Part shown: one piece after another, positions 35,954 through 41,227 of the stretch
How the letters are laid out: each line of letters begins with the position of its first letter
Numbering within the stretch: position 1 is the first letter of the stretch
Assembly (NCBI GenBank): GCA_007693765.1
Contig: RECZ01000127.1
Location: forward strand, 1 to 41,227
Direction of reading: 5' to 3'
Length of the DNA stretch: 41,227 bases
Origin: Phycisphaerales bacterium
GTDB taxonomy: Bacteria; Planctomycetota; Phycisphaerae; Phycisphaerales; UBA1924
Program-made: the position numbers and the translations under genes
Notes under the pieces: model-generated
Database searches by the model: none
What the model was told of the DNA's origin: nothing
The model's input: only the letters and a program-made list of their open reading frames with translations

Positions 35954-37015
35954 GTGCAGCGTGTGAAAGCCAGCGAGATCACCGAATCCTGCCGCGCCAT
36001 GGGCTTCGCGCTCGCCGGCGTGTGCCCGGCGCGAGCCAGTGACCGCGCGGCGGAGTACCGCGCCTGGATCGACGCCGGCATGCACGCCGGCATGTCGTGG
36101 CTGGCGCGCGACGTCGAGGTGCGGCTCGCCCCCGGCGTTCTGCTTCCCGGGGCACGGTCGATCGTCGTCGTCGCCGATCAATACGCCGACCGATCGAGCG
36201 ATCCCCGTGCCGAGGCGGTTCCCCGCGCCCACGGGCGCATCGCCCGGTACGCCCGAGGGCACGACTACCACAACGTCATGAAGAAGCGTCTGCACGCGCT
36301 CGCCGATGCGCTGCGCGAGCGACACCCCGGCGACCAGTTCAAGACGTGCGTCGACATCTCACCGCTGCTCGAACGCGAGCACGCCGCCCGCGCCGGGCTC
36401 GGCTGGGTCGGCAAGCACACGCTGCTCATCCACCCCAAACGCGGCTCGTGGCTGCTGCTCGGCGCCCTCGTCACCACGCTCGACATCGAGAACGACACGC
36501 CGCCCACCAGCGTGCCAGACCACTGCGGCGCCTGCACCCGCTGCATCGACGCCTGCCCCACGGGCGCCATCACGCCCTACAGCGTGGATGCGCGGAAGTG
36601 CATCTCGTACCTCACCATCGAGCACCGCGATCCCATCGACGAAACATTCCACGCGCCCATCGGCGACCGGCTCTTCGGGTGCGACATCTGCCAGGACGTC
36701 TGCCCCCACAACAGCCCCCGCCCCGGCGAGCGCGCCGACGGCGAGGCGAACCCCGCGTACGCGTCAGGACGCGCATCGCTGCCGCTGCTCGACGTGCTGG
36801 GCTGGACGGACGACGACCGGCGCGCCAACTTCCGGGGCACGCCCATGATGCGGGCACGGCTCGACACGATCCGGCGCAACGCCGCCATCTGCGCCGGCAA
36901 CGCCCTGCGTGAACACGACGATGCAACCCTGCGCGCACGCCTCAACGTGATCGCCGCCGATCTCAATGAAGAACCGATGGTCCGCCACGCCGCGGCACGC
37001 GCCGTCGACCAATAG
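35954..37015 (+). CDS. queG: Epoxyqueuosine reductase
   Basis: Cobalamin and [4Fe-4S] enzyme for the last step of queuosine synthesis, reducing epoxyqueuosine in tRNA. It has 353 residues from GTG. D134 in CVDISPLLEREHAARAGLGW is the expected catalytic acid. The two ferredoxin-like clusters use C191, C194, C197, C201 (CGACTRCIDACPTG) and C243, C246, C250 (CDICQDVCPHN), with C216 available as the remaining ligand. A C-terminal HEAT-like part follows. The ATG at 35946 is out of frame. It converges with the superoxide dismutase gene across a strong hairpin (37030-37056). Confidence 0.96.
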   Translation: MQRVKASEITESCRAMGFALAGVCPARASDRAAEYRAWIDAGMHAGMSWLARDVEVRLAPGVLLPGARSIVVVADQYADRSSDPRAEAVPRAHGRIARYARGHDYHNVMKKRLHALADALRERHPGDQFKTCVDISPLLEREHAARAGLGWVGKHTLLIHPKRGSWLLLGALVTTLDIENDTPPTSVPDHCGACTRCIDACPTGAITPYSVDARKCISYLTIEHRDPIDETFHAPIGDRLFGCDICQDVCPHNSPRPGERADGEANPAYASGRASLPLLDVLGWTDDDRRANFRGTPMMRARLDTIRRNAAICAGNALREHDDATLRARLNVIAADLNEEPMVRHAAARAVDQ

Positions 37016-37029
37016 CCGCGCCACCGTGC

Positions 37030-37056
37030 CACCGATCTCTCAAAGAGAGATCGGTG
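37030..37056. terminator. Probable bidirectional hairpin between queG and the superoxide dismutase gene
   Basis: A perfect 12-bp stem (37030-37041 with 37045-37056) with an AAA loop, 15 bases after the queG stop and between two convergent genes. No U-tract follows in either direction, so it may stabilise 3' ends or terminate only partly. Confidence 0.55.
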
Positions 37057-37119
37057 TGGTGTGTTGCGGCATCGCTCCGCCCCGTGTGTGCGCACGAACA
37101 CCGCCGCCCGCACCTTCGC

Positions 37120-37938
37120 TCACACACCGCGGGCGATCGCGAACAGTTCGTCCACCATCGCCCAGTTCACCACGTTGCGGAACGCCTTCACGTAGTCGCC
37201 GCGCCGGTTCTGGTACCGCAGGTAGTACGCGTGCTCCCACACGTCGACGCCGAGCAGGGGGGCGGCGCCCGTCATCCACAGGTCTTGTTGCTTCTCCATC
37301 TGCGTGATGAGCAGACGCCCCGCGTTGGGCTCGTACACCAGCCACGCCCAGCCCGAGCCCTCCACCGCGTTGGCCGCGGCCTCGAAGTGGGTCCAGAAGC
37401 CGTTCATCGAGCCGAAGTCGCGCTCCATGTGCGCGAGGAGCTCCAGGCTCGGGCTCTCGGCGATGAAGTCTTTCGGGCCCATCGTCAGCCAGAAGAGCGT
37501 GTGGTTGACGTGCCCGCCGCCGTGGAACGAGACCTCGCGCGACCAGTGCTTGATCAGCCCCGCGTCGCCCTCTCCTTTGCGGATCTTCGCGAGCTCGTCC
37601 AGCGCCTTGTTGAGCCCGCTCACGTACCCGGCGTGGTGGCGTGAGTGGTGGATCTCCATCGTCGCCGCGTCGATATGGGGCTCGAGCGCGTCGTAGGCGT
37701 ACCGCAGTTCGGGCAGGATGTAGCGGCGCGCCTCCGGGTCCCAGCCCAGATCGCGGGCGCTGATGATGCCGCGCCCACCCTGCGCCAGCGCCCGGTCCGT
37801 CTCGTTCACCTGCGCCAGCGCCCGCGGCGCGAACGCCGCGGCCCCGAGCGCGCCCATCGCGAGCATCGCGTCGCGTCTGCCGAGGGCGGCGCCGGACTCG
37901 GTGTGCGGCTCGTGCGTGCGGGCGTGGGGGGTCGTCAT
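37120..37938 (-). CDS. Exported Mn/Fe superoxide dismutase
   Basis: Superoxide dismutase of the Mn/Fe family (272 residues). Metal ligands are H97 (TMEIHHSRHH), H146 (GGGHVNHTLFW), D232 and H236 (VDVWEHAYYL). Q218 in KQQD is at the position of the active-site glutamine of Mn enzymes, suggesting Mn or cambialistic use, not confirmed. The first 43 residues form an export signal: GRRDAMLAMGALGAAAFAP has a twin arginine and hydrophobic core, then ALAQ, so it probably acts in the periplasm via Tat. AAGGAG precedes the ATG at 37938. A gTACATT at 37992-37997 is the likely promoter. Confidence 0.92.
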   Translation of the reverse strand: MTTPHARTHEPHTESGAALGRRDAMLAMGALGAAAFAPRALAQVNETDRALAQGGRGIISARDLGWDPEARRYILPELRYAYDALEPHIDAATMEIHHSRHHAGYVSGLNKALDELAKIRKGEGDAGLIKHWSREVSFHGGGHVNHTLFWLTMGPKDFIAESPSLELLAHMERDFGSMNGFWTHFEAAANAVEGSGWAWLVYEPNAGRLLITQMEKQQDLWMTGAAPLLGVDVWEHAYYLRYQNRRGDYVKAFRNVVNWAMVDELFAIARGV

Positions 37939-37991
37939 CGGTGCTTCTCCTTGCGTGTGATTGCGGGGATGCGTGCGCTCCGGTCGCGCAC

Positions 37992-37997
37992 AATGTA
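37992..37997 (-). promoter_or_regulatory. -10-like TACATT for the superoxide dismutase gene
   Basis: Minus-strand TACATT 54 bases before the ATG at 37938, preceded by G, in the short gap after the coiled-coil gene's stop (38014). The transcript keeps its Shine-Dalgarno. Confidence 0.4.
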
Positions 37998-38013
37998 CGG
38001 GCCAGAGGCGCGA

Positions 38014-38928
38014 TTATCGAAGCCGGTTCAACTCCTGCCGCAGCGAGCCGACTTCGCGGCTGAGGCGATCGACCTCACGCCGCAGATCGCCCACGAGCCG
38101 CTGCGTGTCGCGTTCGGCGTCCCGCAGGCGGCGATCAAGCTCCACCGTCGCCGGTTGCGGCGCCCCGGGACGGAGCGTCGACTCCGAGCCCAGCCGTTCG
38201 AGCCGCGTCAACGCACGATCGAGACGGTCGCTCAGCGCATCGACGCGGCGCTCCAGCGCCCTGCGCGCGATCGCCTCGCTGGCGACGTTCGCGGGCGGCG
38301 CGAGCGACGCGGGGCGCTCGCGTTCGGCGGGCGCACCGTCTCCGGCGTCGGCATCACCCGGAGCAGCCTCCGCTGGAGCAGCAGGCGCAGCGCCGTCGAG
38401 CCGGCGCAGGGCCGCGTTGGCCTCCGGGTGGTCGGGGTCGATGTTGAGCGCGATGAGGGCGACGCGTCGGGCGTCCTCGATGTCGCCGCGTGCTTCGAGC
38501 ATCGCGGCCCGCTCCAGCGCCCGCGCCACCCGGGCGCGGTCGATGGCGCTGGTGAGGTCTTCCCCGGCGCCGCCGGAACGCAGCCGCAGCAGCAGGTCGA
38601 GCGCACGCTCGGCGCGCCCCTCGCTGATCAACGCCTCGGCACGACGCGCCGCGCCCTCGACCGCGGCGGGGAAGAGGTCGGCGCGGGCGGCGCGGAGGGC
38701 GGGGTCGGGCCCGCTGTAGAGGAGGGCGTCGTCGATGGCGAGGTAGGCGTCGAGCGCCTCGGCCGTGGCGACGATCTCCATCGCCTCGGCCACGACACGG
38801 TCGCGCAGGGCGATCCGCTCGCGCAGCGCACGCTCGCTGTCGCGCTCCCCGGCGCCGCCTTGCGCGAGCAGGGGGGCGGCGATGGTCATGGCGGAGATGG
38901 TCAGCACGGCCCCGTGTGTTCTGCGCAC
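38014..38928 (-). CDS. Exported coiled-coil protein of unknown function
   Basis: A 304-residue protein, not recognised by family. The GTG start at 38928 is set by AGGAGG (38936-38941) seven bases upstream; it gives VRRTHGAVLTISAMTIAAPLLAQ, a plausible signal peptide. The mature protein is Ala/Arg-rich. The first half carries TPR-like helical pairs (EGRAERALDLLLRLRSGG and DIEDARRVALIALNIDPDHP), then comes a Pro/Ala linker, and the last 70 residues form a strong coiled coil (RALERRVDALSDRLDRALTR and DLRREVDRLSREVGSLRQEL). It may tether or scaffold in the periplasm. It is 75 bp upstream of the superoxide dismutase gene on the same strand. Confidence 0.8.
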   Translation of the reverse strand: MRRTHGAVLTISAMTIAAPLLAQGGAGERDSERALRERIALRDRVVAEAMEIVATAEALDAYLAIDDALLYSGPDPALRAARADLFPAAVEGAARRAEALISEGRAERALDLLLRLRSGGAGEDLTSAIDRARVARALERAAMLEARGDIEDARRVALIALNIDPDHPEANAALRRLDGAAPAAPAEAAPGDADAGDGAPAERERPASLAPPANVASEAIARRALERRVDALSDRLDRALTRLERLGSESTLRPGAPQPATVELDRRLRDAERDTQRLVGDLRREVDRLSREVGSLRQELNRLR

Positions 38929-39035
38929 GTCGCGTCCTCCTGTTGGTGGGGCGCGCAGCACAATCGCGTGCGGCCCTCACGCATTGAATCGCCCGAGCAC
39001 GGGCGATGTTCCGATGGATCTTGACGATGGGACTT

Positions 39036-39611
39036 TCAGCTCGCGCCGACGGTCAGCCCGACGACGGGCTGGGGCCGCACATCGTGCGTCGGCTGGATCG
39101 CGATTTTCAGGGGAACGCGCTTGCCGTCCGGGCCCTTTGGCGGGATGCCGTCCTGGTCGACGATGCGCTGGATCGCCATCACGCCCTCGATGAGCATCTC
39201 GGGGCGAGGCGGGCAGCCGGGGACGTACACATCCACGGGGATGAACTGGTCCACGCCCTGCACGACCGCGTAGGTGTCGAACACGCCGCCGGTCGAGGCG
39301 CACGCGCCCATCGAGATCACCCACTTGGGCTCGGTCATCTGCTGGTAGATGCGCTGCAGCACCGGCATCGTCTTGATGGAGACGCGCCCCGCGACGATGA
39401 GCAGGTCCGACTGGCGGGGCGAGAACCGCATGACCTCCGCGCCGAAGCGGGCGAGGTCGAACCGCGAGGAGGCCGTGGCCATCAGCTCGATGCCGCAGCA
39501 CGCGGTCGCGAAGGGCATCGGCCACAGCGAGGAGCGGCGCGACCAGTTGATGACCTTCTGGAGCTGCGTCGTGAGGAACCCGTCGACAGGAATGGCGGCT
39601 TCGATGCCCAT
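39036..39611 (-). CDS. nuoB: NADH-quinone oxidoreductase subunit B
   Basis: Complex-I subunit that carries cluster N2, the last iron-sulfur cluster before quinone; 191 residues. The four ligands are in place: C38 and C39 ([11 protein letters not shown]), C104 (SMGACAS) and C133 ([10 protein letters not shown]). Length is normal and the reading frame is unbroken. GGAG lies ten bases before ATG 39611. The usual neighbours nuoA and nuoC are absent on both sides: the adjacent genes are a coiled-coil protein downstream and, across a REP array, the RAYT gene upstream. nuoB is therefore alone here. Confidence 0.95.
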   Translation of the reverse strand: MGIEAAIPVDGFLTTQLQKVINWSRRSSLWPMPFATACCGIELMATASSRFDLARFGAEVMRFSPRQSDLLIVAGRVSIKTMPVLQRIYQQMTEPKWVISMGACASTGGVFDTYAVVQGVDQFIPVDVYVPGCPPRPEMLIEGVMAIQRIVDQDGIPPKGPDGKRVPLKIAIQPTHDVRPQPVVGLTVGAS

Positions 39612-39750
39612 GCGGAAACGGCTCCATGCCGGTGGTGGTCGGGTGGTCGGCGGACGCCCGCGAGAACGGGCCGCCCGGGGGTGTTCGGCGTGATTGTAGG
39701 GGGGATTCAGCGGGCGTGGGAACGGGGAGCACGCGGCCGACCTCGGCCCG

Positions 39751-39906
39751 ATCGCGATTCCGCCCCGCAGGGGCGCAGGGCCCTAGCCGTGGGCATATCA
39801 CAGCGCCGCCCACGGAACGATCGTCCCCATCGCGATTCCGCCCCGAAGGGGCGCAGGGCCCTAGCCGTGGGCGAAGCGCAGCGCCGCCCACGGAAAGCGG
39901 TCCTCC
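39751..39906 (-). repeat. Two tandem 78-bp REP units (copies C1, C2), inverted relative to copies A and B
   Basis: Units at 39751-39828 and 39829-39906 share the words ATCGCGATTCCGCCCC, GGGGCGCAGGGCCCTAGCC and the CCGTGGGC/GCCCACGG stem. They differ mainly in the hairpin loop (39795-39803 versus the matching part of the second unit) and at the 3' end. Read on the minus strand they match copies A (232-345) and B (40502-40593). A further GC hairpin (GCCGCCC/GGGCGGC) follows at about 39914-39932. Confidence 0.8.
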
Positions 39907-39975
39907 AACCGGCGCCGCCCTGAAGGGGCGGCGGAACGCACACCCCAACCCCCGGATCAACGACGACACATCATG

Positions 39976-39981
39976 TACAAT
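39976..39981 (+). promoter_or_regulatory. -10-like TACAAT, probable leaderless promoter of the RAYT gene
   Basis: TACAAT, one mismatch from TATAAT, with six bases to the ATG at 39988. The in-frame ATG at 39973 lies within this box, which favours 39988. Confidence 0.55.
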
Positions 39982-39987
39982 CCCCGC

Positions 39988-40440
39988 ATGTCCGGGACAT
40001 ACACGCGCATCGTGTACCACGCGGTCTTCAGCACCAAACGCCGCACGCCCTGGATCACTCCCGAACTGCGCGACCGGCTGCATCCATACATGGGCGGCGT
40101 GATCCGCAACGAGGGCGGGAGCCTCATCATCGCAGGAGGCATGCCGGACCATGTGCACCTGCTCGTGAAGTGGCGCGCCGATGCGCCCTTCGCGGGGCTG
40201 ATGCGCACGGTGAAATCCCGTTCGTCCCGCTGGGTGCACGAGACATTCCCTGAGCGCTCCGATTTCGCGTGGCAGGACGGGTACAGCGCCTTCACCGTCA
40301 GCCGGTCGCAGGAAAGCGTTGTGCAACGGTACATCGAGCGTCAGGAAGAGCATCACCGTGTGCGTACGTTTCAGGAGGAAATCGTCGAGTTCCTCCGATC
40401 GCACGGCGTGGAGTATGACGAGCGGTACATCTTGGGGTGA
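39988..40440 (+). CDS. REP-associated tyrosine transposase (RAYT, IS200-like TnpA)
   Basis: Y1-type HUH single-strand nuclease of 150 residues. The HUH pair is H55 and H57 in GGMPDHVHLLVKW, and the catalytic tyrosine is Y115 in VVQRYIERQEEHH. The C-terminus HGVEYDERYILG is typical for this group. The ORF is intact and the active-site residues are present. RAYTs are domesticated relatives of IS200/IS605 transposases that act on REP hairpins; here REP copies lie on both sides in opposite orientations (39751-39906 and 40502-40593). No IS ends, direct repeats or second gene (tnpB) are seen, so it is a RAYT rather than an insertion sequence. Confidence 0.9.
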   Translation: MSGTYTRIVYHAVFSTKRRTPWITPELRDRLHPYMGGVIRNEGGSLIIAGGMPDHVHLLVKWRADAPFAGLMRTVKSRSSRWVHETFPERSDFAWQDGYSAFTVSRSQESVVQRYIERQEEHHRVRTFQEEIVEFLRSHGVEYDERYILG

Positions 40441-40501
40441 ATGGTGTTTGTGTTGATGTGTTCCGTGGTTGGCGATGCGAGTTGCTCGTGGCGAGGTTCC
40501 T

Positions 40502-40593
40502 TCGCCCCTTCAGAGCGAGATCGTGTGTGATGGCTTCTCCGTGGGCGGCGCTGCGCTTCGCCCACGGCTACGTTCTTGCGCCCCTTCGGGGCG
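40502..40593 (+). repeat. REP-like hairpin array next to RAYT (copy B)
   Basis: Same order as copy A: the region matching CGCCCCTT/AGAGCGAG, then CCGTGGGCG/CGCCCACGG (40539-40547/40559-40567), then CGCCCC/GGGGCG (40579-40584/40588-40593). It starts 61 bp after the RAYT stop and ends eight bases before the mfd stop, so it may also serve as a 3' end hairpin for both genes. Confidence 0.8.
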
Positions 40594-40600
40594 GGTCGCG

Positions 40601-41227
40601 TCACAGCATCGCTGCGCGTCGGGACGCCGCGGCGCCGAGTCGGGTTCGGAGGACGCGCAGCAGCGTCTCGGGCTCCAGGTAGTTGGCGGGGGGGCGGTAG
40701 TAGACCTCGACGAGGCCGGATGTGTCCCCCGGCGCCGCCTTGAGCACGCGCACCGTTCCCTTCGCCTCCGCGAGCGCGTCGCGCACGGCGTCCGCGTCCT
40801 CGCACCGGTGCACCACGTCCTGCTCGTGCACCGCGACGCTCCGGATCAGCAGGCGGTTGGCGTGGATGCGCAGCTCGGCGAGTTCGAGCAGGCGGCGTGT
40901 GGGGGCGGGGGGGTCGCCGTAGGCGTCCTTGAGGTCGCTCTCGACCGCGCGCAGCTCCTCGACGGACGCCGCCCGGGCGACGCGTCGGTACGCCTCCATG
41001 CGGCGCGCGTCGGAGGGGATGTACGCCTTGGGGACGATGCCGGTCGCGCCGATGTCGATCGTCGTCTCGACGGGGTCGAGGATGCGCTCGTGGTTCAGTT
41101 CGCGCACGGCGCGGTCGAGCAGGCGGCAGTACATGTCGTAGCCCACCGCCGCGATGTGCCCGGACTGCTCCGCGCCGAGGAGGTTGCCGGCGCCGCGGAT
41201 CTCGAGGTCGCGCATGGCGATCTTGAA
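40601..41227 (-). CDS. mfd: Transcription-repair coupling factor, C-terminal part (cut by window end)
   Basis: The 3' end of a gene that continues beyond base 41227. The visible 208 residues begin in the RecG-like helicase region (FKIAMRDLEIRGAGNLLGAE, then QSGHIAAVGYDMYCRLLDRA), which is diagnostic of Mfd, followed by the C-terminal TRCF domain (ILDPVETTIDIGATGIVPKA, AYRRVARAASVEEL and AYGDPPAPTRRLLELAELRI). Mfd removes stalled RNA polymerase and recruits UvrA. The reading frame is intact up to TGA at 40601-40603, next to REP copy B. Confidence 0.9.
   Translation of the reverse strand, partial: FKIAMRDLEIRGAGNLLGAEQSGHIAAVGYDMYCRLLDRAVRELNHERILDPVETTIDIGATGIVPKAYIPSDARRMEAYRRVARAASVEELRAVESDLKDAYGDPPAPTRRLLELAELRIHANRLLIRSVAVHEQDVVHRCEDADAVRDALAEAKGTVRVLKAAPGDTSGLVEVYYRPPANYLEPETLLRVLRTRLGAAASRRAAML

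Noticed and set aside
1-41227. A novel defence or secretion system as a multi-gene cluster
   Set aside because: Genes are mostly single housekeeping units of unrelated function; no candidate cluster of co-oriented unknown genes was found. The only nuclease-like candidate (14510-15163) stands alone.

Overview
This window is a GC-rich bacterial chromosome segment with dense, mostly monocistronic genes on both strands. It has no rRNA, no tRNA and no CRISPR array. Lipid A synthesis (lpxB) and a large secretin indicate a Gram-negative cell. The mix of a very long TPR/coiled-coil secretin, a DUF3568-like lipoprotein, large exported proteins of unknown function, an S23-type four-helix-bundle gene and a RAYT transposase suggests Planctomycetota, most likely class Phycisphaerae. 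That placement is inference from gene style; there is no marker RNA in the window.

Layout. 1-725: no convincing gene, but several repeats, including a REP-like hairpin array and a 268-bp interval bounded by perfect 24-bp inverted repeats. 726-3562 (minus): a class V aminotransferase of the cysteine desulfurase type, a small lipoprotein and alanine dehydrogenase. 3738-6899 (plus): a large exported protein of unknown function and thioredoxin reductase. 6933-8747 (minus): a CPA2 cation/proton antiporter with a TrkA-N domain. 8873-11266 (plus): an NDUFA9-like NAD(P)-binding protein and a DAACS dicarboxylate/amino-acid symporter. 11303-14501: aspS and lpxB, divergent. 14510-17159 (minus): a possible PD-(D/E)XK-fold protein and an alanine/sodium symporter with an unusual insertion. 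17316-18308 (plus): an unknown protein. 18336-19305 (minus): an anti-sigma kinase and STAS antagonist pair. 19450-24457 (minus): secretin and carA. 24696-28473 (plus): an exported ankyrin-repeat protein and priA. 28527-32462 (minus): hpf, S23-type gene and gcvP. 32780-37015 (plus): an M28 peptidase/PDZ lipoprotein, a TIM-barrel isomerase-like protein and queG. 37120-39611 (minus): an exported superoxide dismutase, a coiled-coil exported protein and nuoB. 39751-40593: a RAYT transposase between oppositely oriented REP hairpins. 40601-41227 (minus): the 3' end of mfd, cut by the window edge.

Most genes are housekeeping and few form operons. Two cross-cutting signals stand out. First, at least seven genes have a -10-like hexamer (mostly TANNNT) ending six or seven bases before the start codon and lack a Shine-Dalgarno, which points to leaderless transcripts; the other genes mostly carry a clear AGGAG/GGAG. 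Second, one REP hairpin family (core inverted repeat CCGTGGGCG/CGCCCACGG) occurs four times: three copies flank the RAYT gene in inverted arrangement and one lies about 39 kb away. I saw no new defence, secretion or biosynthetic gene cluster. The more unusual items are the RAYT/REP system, the leaderless promoter pattern, the MITE-like element, the symporter with an extra domain and the PD-(D/E)XK-like protein.
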